Below are positions 22,901-35,104 of a stretch of DNA of 64,000 bases, one piece after another; the stretch's first letter is position 1; each line of letters starts with the position of its first letter. The DNA is from Galbula dea (taxonomy: Eukaryota > Chordata > Aves > Piciformes > Galbulidae). Location: NCBI GenBank assembly GCA_013399015.1, contig VWZX01006579.1, positions 226,681 through 290,680 on the forward strand, in the 5' to 3' direction. The position numbers were made by a program, and so were the translations under genes. Below the pieces are notes generated by a model that worked only from the letters and a program-made list of their open reading frames with translations, did no database searches and was not told the origin of the DNA.

Positions 22901-24768
22901 GAGATACAGTTTCAGTAGTAAACAAGCCTCAATGGGATCAAAGCATTAACCATTCTCTGTGTTTTTTCAGTTAGCACTAATAGTTTGAGGTTCCACAGTC
23001 ACAAAATAGATGGCATAATTATGTGCTTTCAGAGGCATTTCCTTTATGTTACTGTGTTTAAAAGCACACATGCACATAAACACCAAAAGATGAATCTCAG
23101 AAAATATTATGTTAGCAATACGATTGCTTTACTATATTTGCAATAAACACTTGTCCACAAGTTTCAAAATGCAACAGAATCTTTTAATAAAACATGAAGT
23201 ACATTCAGTGGTGATCTGAGAGAGAATAAATAATTTGCAAGCATTGGCATTCTGCCTTAAATATCTAAATGCATAGGTGCAAAAATGGCTTGATTTCCTA
23301 TAGAGAAAATCCTGACTTTACAGAAAAGCAGAGACAATTCTCATTCCCATGTCTTTAAAAAAATCATTGAATCCAAAAGCATATGCAAAATTACTTAGAG
23401 TCTTGCAAAACACAGCAGATTATTGTATTATTCATGTTAAATGTACCAAGACTAGGTTTAATCTGCATTTTACCATGCTCAGCACACCTAAACCACTTTT
23501 TGTTTAGTTCAGATCAGTTGTAAGGAAGTGGGAACAAAGGAGTTCAGTTTTATCTTATTTGAAGGTATGCTGCATTTCTTCACAGGTTATTCACCAAACA
23601 CAAGCTGTCTGTTGCCTAGACCTAAGAATGTTATGCCTAAATGGGTAGGCATTTCTTTTTGAAGGTAATATTATTGCTGTGATACTTCAGACAGAATGTA
23701 GTTTTTGTTCCAAGAAGCAAAGTTAATTTATAAATTATAGCAATTATGCAGCTTCTTTCAAAATCTTTATCTACTATTTCAACACAGATTTTTTTCTAGT
23801 AAAACCTAGTACTACCACAGAGTAATTATTTACTGCCAAATTTATTCCAAGATCAGTTTAAATAGAGAAAAGCTGTTTATCCATTATGTTAGACATTCTT
23901 GCATTTGACCATTAGTTAAACAGCCTAATTAGGTCCTTTTAACTTACCAGAAAAGAAGATATGTAAGAAGCAAACAGAACATTCTGATTATGTTACTTTT
24001 CTATATACAGACAATGCAGACAAGATTAACAAAAAGAGAGTTGTGTTTTTAGAAAAGACAGAAATCTTCTAACTGTTTAAAAATTCATAATGAGATCAGG
24101 TTGAGTAACTCAGTGAAGTTCCAAAGGCACAGATAACCTAGATGTACAGTCAGAAATATCTAAAGATCCAATTACTTCATGGCACGGAAAGATTGTTCTC
24201 ACCTCTGGGATATGCTGAAGAAAACATCCCAGCTGGGAGAACTCAGCTGATGGAAGGTAAAGAAGTAGACTCTGAACAGCTCTGTTTGGAAGCTGCTCAT
24301 GTGAAACTGCTGGATCTTTATTGATTTGACAATATTGTTAATTGTTATTTAATGCTTATCTGACAGTGATAATTCTAATACCTGCTCATAGACTGAGGAA
24401 TAATTTCAAGATCCTTCCAAATTTTGTGGAAATTGTTATTTCATCATTAGTTTTTACTTCGCAAAAACAAAGAATTCAAATATTCTTGTCATTCAGACAT
24501 CAATAATTACTTTTTAATTCAATTTCTTTACACAACCATGCTCAGTGTCATACTCCTGTTGAATGATCTGTTGAGTGTGTTGTTAGATGGCACATATCCC
24601 TTCAACAACTTTAATTCTCCAAAATGGTAAGTGTTTTGAGGGCTTCAGGCTCACCCAAAGTTGTGGATTCATCAGCTTAGACTAGACTATTGAGTGTTCC
24701 TTGGAGCTATCAATTTTTGCCAATCTTTTTGTGCCTAAAGTTTATTTTTCCACATGTTTACCCTACAG
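19986..24768. other. NALF1 last intron, distal part with splice acceptor
   Basis: AT-rich unique sequence with no nameable repeat and no further exon. It ends with a pyrimidine-rich run and CAG (TTTTTCCACATGTTTACCCTACAG, written here in two halves: a T-rich tract at 24740-24750 and CCCTACAG at 24761-24768). That acceptor precedes the terminal exon. Confidence 0.7.
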
Positions 24769-25064
24769 GGCTCTATGAAAACTATCCAACCAATGCAGAA
24801 CCAGAATGCTGTGATGTCAGATGGAGACTATTATCAGAACATCAATCCAAAGGGACTATAAAAACAAGTGGCTCAACAACATGTCACAGGACATCGCTTA
24901 CAGTTTCATCAGCATCAAGACTGTGTAACAGCAGACTTAAACTGTGTGTTCTTGTATTAATTCTCTTACATACAGTACTTACAGTCTCAGCAGCACAGAA
25001 CTCAACAGGACTGGGCTTTGGAGGCATAACAACTTTGGAAGATAACTCAACTAATGAGGAATGA
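24769..25064 (+). CDS. NALF1: NALCN auxiliary factor 1 (FAM155A), terminal coding exon
   Basis: The last coding exon begins with two bases that complete a glycine codon with the final G of the previous exon. It stays open to TGA at 25062-25064, giving about 97 residues. It begins LYENYPTNAEPECCDVRW, which continues the cysteine-rich domain. A serine/threonine-rich linker of about 30 residues follows, then CHRTSLTVSSASRLCNSR, a hydrophobic helix LKLCVLVLILLHTVLTV, and a short tail with two N-glycosylation sequons (NST twice) ending in NEE. This order and the C-terminal helix match the FAM155/NALF family as I remember it, with NALF1 the better match. An ATG-initiated reading from 24690 would add intron sequence; the acceptor at 24768 and the phase match show that this is not the true start. 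The paralogue NALF2 remains possible until compared directly. Confidence 0.9.
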
Positions 25065-25490
25065 AAGAAAGGATTCATCTTATATGATAGAAACACAACA
25101 GGCCCAAATGACTACAGTCAAAAATAGAAAGGACTGAGCACTTTACCCTCAGATCTCTTCTTGAATGACCTTTTGGGTAAAATGAAAAGAATGGGCCACT
25201 ACCCAAACAACAAGGACACATAAACACAGCTTTTTATTGACTAAAAGGCTGTATGGTGACTTAAATTTCTCACACCATTTTATACACTGTGTTTTAATGT
25301 TTGAAGTTTCTTTTTTGTTTGTTTTTTGCACTTGTTAATACAGGATTTTATTTTTGGGACGGTTTCTCAAAGCTAAATTAAGTCTTTGTCGATATATTTC
25401 TAGTCATTGTGTGTGTTCATATGATAGTTCTGTCTTTTATGTCCTGTCAGTTTCTATTAGAGGAATGACTGCTATGAATCCATGACATAG

Positions 25491-25648
25491 CAAAAACAAC
25501 AAAACCAAACAAAAGCAAAACAAAAAAACCCACAAAACAAGGAAAAAAGGTAACACCCCCCCACACACACACACAAAAAGAACAAAACAACTAAATTTAA
25601 CAACAACAAAAAAAAAGCAGCAACCATAAAAAAATCCCAAACAAATCT
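25491..25648. repeat. A/C-rich low-complexity tract with (CA)n in the 3' UTR
   Basis: About 160 bases of CAAAACAA, ACCAAACAAAAGC and AAAAAAACCC words, with CCCCCCCACACACACACACA at 25556-25576. On the minus strand it produces F-, C- and V-rich open frames that are composition artefacts. If transcribed in the NALF1 message, it would form an internal A-rich stretch. Confidence 0.85.
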
Positions 25649-26353
25649 AACTGTCCTCTTACCCATGGGAACCATCCATCTCCTTTCCCCTTCCCATCAC
25701 CTGTTGCAGAAAACATACATTTGCTTCTGTCTGTGTAATCACAATGAATGGGTGCACAATTCCAGTGTGCTACTGTTGCACATATCAGTTGACTGAGCAA
25801 ACCCAAAAGGAGCATGAAGGGGGTTCCTTTTAGCTGAACAAACAAGTGCTCTCCTTACAAGGTGGGATCGGACAGTTAAAAAAATGTAAAGAACTATATA
25901 ACAAACTGTTGCTCCAATACCCATTTTGAAGAAGTCCAGTCCTTTCTCACTGGTCAGTTGAACAGGAGCAGCCTTTTTTAGATACACTATGTAAAACCAG
26001 TTATGCTCAGCAAGTTGAGTAGTTGGGAAGCCTTCATATTGGAGGTGAAGGATCAGCATTCATTGTGAATTACGTTTTGAGTTCTCCTGCTGTTACACAA
26101 CCAGCAGATTTCCTTAAGGAATGGGAGCAAAGCTTCCAAACTCTTAAGTATTTTTTGTCTCAGCAAAATTTCCCTAGAAGTTTTTGAGCATCTACAATAC
26201 AAAGTATCACTTTGGTTTTGATTCCATTGTTTTTCTAATATCTAAGTGTCGTTGAAAGTTACTCTAGTTAATAAGGGTGCACAAGAATGTGTTAGCACAG
26301 ATAAAGAAATTATTTTTTTTAAATATATAGGACAACCATTTTCATAAATGTGC

Positions 26354-26359
26354 AATAAA
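26354..26359 (+). promoter_or_regulatory. Possible proximal polyadenylation signal AATAAA
   Basis: AATAAA in the context TGTGCAATAAAAACAG, about 1.3 kb after the stop codon. The downstream sequence is not strongly GT-rich, so use is uncertain. Confidence 0.3.
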
Positions 26360-26684
26360 AACAGTAAAGATACACTAAGGTATGAGTAGTCAAGGAAAAG
26401 ATTGTAACATGATTGCTTATTTTTCATTGTTTGGGGTGGTTTTTAATTTCTTTACTTTTATTTTTTGTGGGAACATTTCACCTGCTGAGTGTATGAGAAT
26501 TTGCTTTTTAAAAAGGCTTTTTAGAGTTTACAGTAGAATCCATGGAAGGAAAAGTTCATAAGGGCTGTTTTTAAGAACTTTACATTCCTTCCAATTCTCT
26601 AACTACACTTAGGAAGTGCACTTTAGAGATGTTTGCTGTGCAGCTGGGAGACAAAAGAAAACTATAGGAAATGTTCTCTTAGGA

Positions 26685-26690
26685 AATAAA
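26685..26690 (+). promoter_or_regulatory. Possible intermediate polyadenylation signal AATAAA
   Basis: AATAAA in AGGAAATAAAACATAG, 1.6 kb after the stop codon. It could yield a shorter transcript; the sequence gives no evidence of use beyond the hexamer. Confidence 0.3.
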
Positions 26691-27048
26691 ACATAGTTAC
26701 CTACTTTCTAGCTATGAAATACCCCTTGATAAATACTAATGTTGTAAGAACATTTAATCACTGGTGCATAATGCATTTTTGTATACACTTTATGGTCTGT
26801 CAAATTCTGGAGAAAAAACAAACCATGCTGCTTAAGCAGTTCAAGATGCACATGTTAATCTGCAAAAGCTCAAATATTTTGCAAGAATACTTGTTTTGAT
26901 AGTGTTTTACTACAACCTGGACTGAGGAGCTTAAAATGATCTGTGCAAATATGACAACAACAAAAAGCACCAGCTACTGCAAAATTCTTCAGCACTGCTT
27001 TGTTTCTATAATTCCTCCCTTCCCTTCCTTGCACGATATATTCTGTTC

Positions 27049-27054
27049 AATAAA
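27049..27054 (+). promoter_or_regulatory. Probable main polyadenylation signal of NALF1
   Basis: AATAAA in TGTTCAATAAAACATGGTGC, followed within 15-45 bases by TTTTTAGTTATTTTATTTTC, a T-rich downstream element. It is preceded by a pyrimidine-rich stretch (CCTCCCTTCCCTTCCTTGC). Among the three hexamers after the stop codon it has the most complete set of flanking signals. Confidence 0.55.
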
Positions 27055-30000
27055 ACATGGTGCTTTTTAGTTATTTTATTTTCTGTTAGAGGCACATGTA
27101 TTAGTTATATTGAATTGATGCAAAAATTGGGGGGAAATGTAGAAATGTAAAATGAAAAAGCCTTAACTAATGGTAGAATGTAGACTTTTGAAAGGACAGA
27201 GATGTTATTGAAAAGTGATGGAGCAATAACTGGGCAGTGTTCTGGTACTGTACAACAGCTGATGAGTCATACTTCTGAGAAAGCTCTTACTAGGTGAGCT
27301 CTTGTTCAACTGACCTCTTAATTCTAGTAAGTATACATGGTCAGTAAACAGTTTGTTATAACCTTTATCTACCTCTGCTGTGCAAAGGCCATCCAACATC
27401 CATTTCTGTGATGTTCCTCATGTTTGTTTTTGTTTCTCCATGCTATTACTCACCGTCATCTATTTTTACACTGTACCAATACAGTAGCAAGTCTGGTTCA
27501 TTCCAATTGAATTGGCACATGAAGATGAATTATTATTACTGTTTTGCCTTATGGTGAATTAATGTAGAGACATATCATTAAGGCATTTTCTTTCTTCTCT
27601 CCTTCTTCTTCTTCATCATTCATCCCTATTTTTCTATAAAATACGTTTTCAAGTGGTGTCAGTGAAAAATATGACTCCTCCATGGCTTGTCTACACTCAA
27701 TCACATGTCATATAATACGAGAGACATGAGGGATAACAGTGTCAATATCATCACATGCATGAAGTAGCCAAATTAAACTTGGGCAAAATGAAGCAGAAAA
27801 CAATTGCAGACTTTCAGTTATTACATGAGTACAAGATGTAATAAATTCTTCCCCCTGCCCCCACCTGGATTTAGTGCCTGCAGTTCAATGGTCTGTGAAT
27901 TTTCTCTGTCATCATTTTGAGGTCTATTTCTTTAATTTTTGAAACAGAGAGTCATCTTGCAGAGGTGACTACTGCTGGGGCATCTGTTGCTATTTTCACT
28001 CCAGCAGTGTGATATGTTGTGGTATGCTCTTGGTGGCACCTGGGACATCAGGAGTAGACAAAGAATCTTCTATGAAGTTAAGCGACACGTAATCATGTAT
28101 GATGCAAAATTCCATTCCATCCATTCCTCATTCGTAATAGTTTTCCTGGCACAAACTTAAGCATGCTTGAATATTGTGCACATATTACTTTTTTGCCAGA
28201 ATAAATTTGCATCTTGCCACTGCTATAATTGCCATCTTGTTCCATTTCTCCTTGTGCTGTATGCTTAACACATACATGATAAAGAGCTGGCTTAACAAAG
28301 AAGTAATACTAAAACATTTCTGCAAATGACTGATGAGAAGAAAAAGAAAAAAGCCAAAATCATATTTGTTTTATGATCATATGGAAGAGAGAAATTTCCC
28401 ATGTCTTTTATCAACTTATTTTCTGCAGTAAGGAAAATACAGATTTTGTGCAATATGTTAATACTGCTAAGCCAAATGTCATATAACATAACCAGAGCTA
28501 TTTGTTAGTCCTTATTGCTTTTGCATTTGTTGATACATGATATTGACAATTTTCTTTCATTAAAGAGACAGTATCATTTTTTTTCTTTTAAATACAGCAG
28601 GTGAGGGCTGTCCTTCTGGACACCATCATTTAAAGACAAAAAAAACAACAAAATGTTAGAATGAAATAGGTGATGAACCTAAGCCATCAGCTGCCAAAGA
28701 ACCTGTGAAACAATAGTTACAAACCAAACACAGACTTTCAAGAAATTCCTTCTTGAGGGTTAAAACCAATGCTATTCTATGTGATTAAAGGAGAAAGAAT
28801 GAGAGCTGTATTTCAAACAGCAGAGATGGCAGGTTTCATCTGGTATGTGATGTGGCTCTCAGCCTATGGTTATACACTTCTATTAAAAAATGAGGGAAAA
28901 GGACATTGTCTTCTGCTCTCTCTATATTTGTTATGATAATGAATGTTCTTTTTGCAAGCATTGCCTTGCTGCACAGAAGATTCTTGCTTATTGTGAGAGC
29001 TGACAAAAGATTATGTCCATGCACACAAATATACACAGTGAGACCTGTCTTAAGTGACTATCCAAAGCACAAGCAAAACTTGTTCACAAGGGAGAGGTAG
29101 CTTTAAGGAAAATGAAACAAATCTGTCTTTGGAAATTTCAAGATACATATAAACAGCACCTAAGCAAGAAGTCTGTGGAGGTGCCTGGTCCTTATTGCAG
29201 CTTTCACTGTATATCTTATCAGTGCCACAGCCCCTTGATGAGCCCTGCACAGGTAGGCTTCAGCCTGGGCTCAGAGTCATGCTGACTTCAGTGGGCCTCT
29301 ATACAGGTATAGGCAAACACACAAAATTTACTGTAGTACATAGGTCTCAGTTTTTTGTCCCATAGTGTTTACTCAGGAATTGCTCGTGGACGTAGTGCAT
29401 CAAGAGACAATTGCTGGATTCAGCCCAGCTGAGTCTTAAGAAGAGACTGGCAATGGCATATTAATAATGAATGGTTCTGGTTTATTATTACTGTTTACTA
29501 TTATATTAATTTGGTGAAGGATTTGTTTAAAAATTCAGCTAGGAGCACAGAGGACAAACTAACAGAAACCTCTTCACTGAGGAGATGAAATTAAGTAGAT
29601 TTTCTGACGTAAAAAGAGGCTCTGTCATCTGTCAGCAGCTTTCAGGAAAGAGCAGTATTTTTAAAAAGCTTGGGAAAATAATATGTTCAATTCTGAATAT
29701 GATACTTCTCATTAAAACTGGGTTGTTGGATGGCAAATAGGACTTTAGTGCATACCATCTCAATTTAGGGATTTAATTTGCCAATATGTTCTGTGACAAC
29801 TCTGAGCAATCACATTTACTGAACACCTCTAAGTTTTCCAGCATTTTCTGGCCATTTTACAAATCTTAACAAGCTTAATCTGTTCCTTGAGGAGGAAAGG
29901 AGAGAAAACTACTATGACTGATGGGACTAAAACCAAACAATAATAGAGCTGGGCCAAAACATATATAACAGAGATGCAAAAAAAAAAAAAAGCTAAATTG

Positions 30001-33000
30001 TAGGGCGTTTGTCAATAAATATGTAGGTGTACATCTATATAGAATTAGTTCTATTTGAAAAGAGAGACAAATACATCTTCTTCATAATTATTACAAATAC
30101 AGCATACTGTAGAGTAAAAACACCAAAGGATGAGACCTATAAAACAAAAGGGCAAAATTACTGTATTTATATTTCTTACTATGGAGTGTGGATTTCCAGC
30201 TAGAATTTCAGCAGCAGAAATATATTTTGTAATAAGAAAAGTAAAAAATCTGGAAGAAAGGGGCATATTCATTCCACCATCCTGTATCTTATAAGCTTAA
30301 CTATTATTCTTCTGAACTTTGCATTCAAATCCTTGACTTTTGCAGAAAGTTCCCAGCGCAGACCTCATGCAGATCCAGAGGGTGTTAGTAGCACAAGAGG
30401 TCTCAGTCATGGGTCCCAAGGCAGAGCCTCCATTCAAAGTATGGACTACACTTCAGGCCGATCTCTAGTCTCTCTCTCACTCCTAATTCTGTTTGTCTCT
30501 TAGAGATACACAAAGTGACTCAGTTTCATCTTCAGAGGGGACTGTGCTTGCTCTGCTCACACCTTTGCTCTCAGTCAGGTTCCATTACAAAGGTCAGAAG
30601 AACGACTAGTGTGCTTTATACTCAGTACATGCACTGAACTCCCCAGCCAACTGAAATAGGATTGAAATAATAGGCTTTCTTTGGGACTAGTTCTGTGAGT
30701 AAAAGTGAAGATTTTACCAGCTGTGTATGTCTTCCAATCCCTCACACTGAGGACTATCTCAGCAGAAAGGACAAGAGGTTTATCAGTGAATCACTGTCAA
30801 ATGTTTTTGTGGCAGTTTAGACATTACCTTTCCCAGCTGCTGGTCTGTAAGTTTCTGCCAGAATTTATTGTCTCAGAGTAGGATAAACAGAAAAGAAGAT
30901 GTGACATCCCACTCCTCTGCAAAAAGAGGGGCATCTGCATGAAGACTACATTGCCAACTGGAGCATCTGTAACAGAGATACATGTCTTTCCTTCAAGTCT
31001 TTAGCACTGGGAGGGATTGAAGAAAGAAGGGGGTACTTTCTGTCAGAGGGATAAAGTAGCCAGCAGAGGGAAATAATGTCTTCATACACCGCTGTAAGAT
31101 TTATTTAAATGCATTCTATTCAGGGCAACATTGAGTATTGCAACACCAGTCTGTTATGCAGTGTGTAAGAGATGAACATACACCTCTAAATTAAGCTGGA
31201 TGAAGCATAATACACAATAGAAGTTGGTAATATAAAAAGAGAATCTACTGAGAAACATGTCACCTAAAACAGTGGTCTACACTAGACAAGATAGTCTTAT
31301 TTTAGCCCTGCCTTGTTGGAGTCATTCTCTGAGCATCCAGCAAGCACCTATCTCCACCAGTGGCTCACATTTATGAAGATTTTTACTAGACTTAAGCTCC
31401 TCCACCAGCTTTTTCCTGTGAAATGAAGATGGAAGATGAAATTATAACCCTGTTTCTGAGTTTCCTGTGAATGCACAAAAGTTCTTTCTAATCAGCAGGC
31501 TACTCTTTACTTAATGAGAAACTAAAATAAGTATTTTTATCTGTTTCTTTTCTGGTGTTGCTCCAGTGGTTACAAATTAATGAACTCCTAATTGGCCTAG
31601 TAAAAATACACAAGGTCTGGTTGCTGGACATATGAGAGAGAGATGCTCTCCTCCTCTGAAGAATGTTGACAGATTGTATACTAAGTGGTCAATAGCTTAG
31701 CAGGATTACTTAATTTGGGCAGAATTCATTATAATTTGCACAGAGAATACAGGTTTTCAACCAAGAGTGCTGAGTTCTAATTTTATTTGATGGCGAAGAG
31801 CACCTAGCACTTTACAGGACTAGATTCCTAAGTGGTATTGGTACTTAACTATCATCAGCTACTAATCACCTTTCTAGGCAAATTCAGAAAAGAAAGTGGA
31901 GCAGCTACATCCATTTGGAGATATCAGGCCTGTGAACACTGGGAAAATAGTCATTAGTTTTTCTGGGGTTTGGGGAAGATCATTAAAAACAAAACCAGAA
32001 GAAAATAAAAAGTCTTCTTTCTCCTATTCCCTCCCTCCCTCCACCTTTCAATTTCTCTGACAGAGTCACCAGTCTGACCTAGGACATGTGTTTGCCTTAG
32101 TAGCCCTCTGAAAAATTAAATGCATATGATAAGATGTAAAGCTCTCCTGCTTTATATTTGCTAAACACGAGGAGGAAATAAAAATCTTTAATTAATAACA
32201 ACTAAAAAAAGGCAAAAATACCCCAAACAACCAAACAAACAAGAAAAAGATTAAATATTTCATTCACAGAGAGATGTTCTCCCATCAGTTTTCTATTCAT
32301 CACTAGTCCATAGGTCCACTGAATTCAACGAGACTCATGCTTTTCATTTAGATGGAACTAGAATTAATGCCATGGATCAAAACCTGCCAGTTTCAGCTCA
32401 AGTCTTTCCACTGACTACAGGGAGGATTTAGAAAGCCCAAGGTCTCTTTGAACACGTATAAACTCACACAAATGAGATAAATAAGCATGGGAATAGATGA
32501 AAGATTGAAATGTTCCAAATGTTTGTCAAAGTTGTTGGTCAAATAATTAGCTGCAGCTCTATGCAAAAGTCATGTTGAGCCAAAGCTTTGAGCTTTGATT
32601 TGATAGACCTTTCTTTTTCTGAAATCTAACAAGCTTCATTCAGGGTTTGAATATGCAAAAACTTACACAGGATTATAAATACAAGAAGAAATATTGAAAA
32701 CTATTGACAATATTTTCATTCCTATGAGTGAAAATTAAATTAAAGAGTTATTATAATTGCATTTTTACTATTAACCCTTAATGACAACTTATTTAAGTAG
32801 GTCTTCAGAAGCTGCTTGGTTTCATTTGTTTGTTTTCCTTTGTTTTGTTCAAAACCAGATTTTTTGCCTTTTAAGGATTCATATTGAACTATGCAGCTAC
32901 AAATTACATGCTTATTTTACATTTAAAATTATCTCACTCTTCTGTTATTCCCAAATTGTATGAACAGAAAGCTCATGTTAAAAGCAAATTTAATTAACTG

Positions 33001-33158
33001 TGTTTAATCTTGTTTCTTTTTTTAATTTCTTTTTTTCTTTCTTCAGAGTTAAGGACTGGATTTTAATTGAAATGGGCTAAACTGGCATCAGTGTTTTTTA
33101 AATATATGGAATGTCCTATGATTCTTAGCATTGAAAAGAGGGCTACGTGGTCCTGTCA

Positions 33159-33202
33159 GAAAAAAAAAACAACAACAAAAACAAAAAAAAAGAAAAAAAA
33201 GC
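33159..33202. repeat. A-rich (AACAAAA)n tract
   Basis: A-rich tract with interspersed single C and G residues (AAAACAACAACAAAAACAAA). Simple repeat with no element body attached that I can see. Confidence 0.8.
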
Positions 33203-33536
33203 TGTAAATTGTAATAATATATTAAATATTGTATTATTATAGCAACTTTAGTTAAGTAACTAATACTATCTTTAATTTTTTACAGAGAACTTTGGTGAAA
33301 TAATTTATTACAATGACTCACAAAAAAACTTGTTTTCAAAATGACAGGAGAAACTGTTGAAGATTGTGAAAAAATACGAAAAATAATGTTCTACTAAGAA
33401 TAAATTTAAAGATGCAAACAGTGAGTCTGACTTTTTGGGTACTAGCTATTTGTCAATGAACTTATACCCAAGGTGCTGGGGGGGGGAAATTATTTTAGAT
33501 GATCATTAATTTTAAACAACTTTCCATTTACATCCA

Positions 33537-33610
33537 AAGAAAAGCAAACAAGCAAACATAGAATGAAAAGGGAAAAAAAGAAAAAAAGGAAAAAAAAAAG
33601 GAAAAAAATT
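33537..33610. repeat. A/G-rich low-complexity tract
   Basis: Purine-rich stretch with AAAGCAAACAAGCAAAC at its left and GGAAAAAAAG repeated to its right. No flanking element is identified. Confidence 0.8.
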
Positions 33611-35104
33611 ATGAAATTATATTCTGACCTATTCTGCAGCTACCTATTTCATAGAATACCTCTGACAACAACACTAAAATTGGGGTAATTTCCTTATATT
33701 CAACCAGTTTTCCAGACTGTACTGTATAGCATAGTATCAGTAATTTACAGTTATTCATCTCAGATTTCTTATGAAGGAAATAAAATCAGAAGAAATGAAA
33801 ACTAATACCCACAAAAGAGTTTAATTTTTGACACATCAAAAATTTTTGTACATGAAATGTCAATGGTGTGACATCTACAATAATATATGTTCATTTATTG
33901 ACTATTTTATATGAATTTGAATTAATAAGTGGTATTAGATATTGTTATGTATGGTTACACAAGGATTGCTTATTCTCAAAAGGGATTGATAACAAAACAA
34001 CAGGTCAAAGAGGTAAGTACAGAGATGTTTACTAGTCAGATTTCAAAAGTTTTAGGGCCTATTTGGGGTGACAATAAGTGATGGCAACATGTCTGTGGAT
34101 ATCAGTGCTGACCCTCCTGATAAGGTGAGCCAATATACAGTGGATATCAGTACTGTGCAAAGCTACTCTGCATAAGGTACTGTGGCAAAGTGAAAAATTA
34201 AAACTCATGACCTGTAAATACAGCAGGGAAATTAGCTAAAAGTCTCAGTTTCCTCACAGTCCTGTAACCTATGTGAGATCTCTACTCACTCCTTTACAGC
34301 TACTCATCTTTTCATCTAGCCACCTGCTTACACAGGTAGGTGCATGCAATGGGTGAATGAAGTCTACCACTACTGTTCTATTTCAACACAGAAATTTAAT
34401 ACAAACTCCTTTTACATCAGAATGTATGTTTGAAGACAGATTTTTCCCTGCTGTGAATATCTTCAGCCACTGTGAACGAGAATAATTTCTCTGACTTAGT
34501 AGATTAAAAACAGTGCAGCAGCAATGCCAGTTCGCCATTAGGCCACTGGCTTCCTAGGAGGTGATGTGAGACCTCAACTTTGTTTCCAAACTGCAGTCAA
34601 ATTCTCCCCGACTTCAACAAGGTCAAGGTTTCACTTTATGTATGCAACATCATCAGGCATAAAGTTAATGCCAGGTAAACATGATTCCTATTTTAAGAAA
34701 ACCTTTTGAAACACAGAATGAAATATTTTCTCTGGCTGCCCATTATTCACTTGGGGATGAGAAGGAAGAAACAGAGTACGTGCAAACAGACATAAACCTC
34801 TTTAATTTTGATGTACATGTAATGTAAATTCAGGAACTCTGCCTTTTTTTTTTTCCTTTCTAACATATTTTCCATCTTTTTTACTTTAAGTTTTTCCACT
34901 TTTCTTATATAAGTTTCATGAGACTACACTAGTATACACTCTAGACTGCAACTGACAGGCTGTCTTCAAAAGTAAATGCATTTACCAGGCAAGCAAAGTC
35001 TTTTTCAAGCATGTGTTCATCACTTCAATCCACTTAGCTTATCCAGTCCTTTTCCATGACCTCTTCCTTATGGTGGCCTCCTGCTTAATATCCCCTGGGC
35101 ATTT

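Larger units (their letters stand above)
25065..27070 (+). other. NALF1: Probable NALF1 3' untranslated region
   Basis: The sequence follows the stop codon with no splice signal needed, and ends about 20 bases after an AATAAA at 27049-27054 that is followed by T- and TG-rich sequence. Earlier AATAAA hexamers at 26354 and 26685 could give shorter forms. It contains an A/C-rich tract at 25491-25648. The extent is inferred from the signals only and should be tested with transcript data. Confidence 0.6.
27071..35104. other. Intergenic, no gene seen
   Basis: AT-rich DNA downstream of NALF1. It contains a 14-base A run at 29978-29991, A/C-rich tracts near 32203-32250 and 33159-33202, and an A/G-rich tract at 33537-33610. 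A slightly more GC-rich patch lies at about 30340-30560, where I recognise nothing. The phrases GACTTCAGTGGG near 29285 and CCACTGAATTCAACGAGACT near 32317 resemble very old amniote CR1-like 3' ends, but this is too weak to annotate. Confidence 0.6.

Noticed and set aside
24690..24768. ATG-initiated N-terminal extension of the last NALF1 exon
   Set aside because: This stretch is intron: a pyrimidine-rich tract and CAG end it at 24768, and the phase of the previous exon fits a start at 24769.
25437..25845. Hydrophobic minus-strand frames suggesting membrane proteins
   Set aside because: They are complementary translations of the A/C-rich tract at 25491-25648, so F, V and C runs are expected.
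29270..29320. GACTTCAGTGGG phrase resembling old amniote CR1-like 3' ends
   Set aside because: Only about a dozen bases match what I remember; too short to call without a repeat-library comparison.
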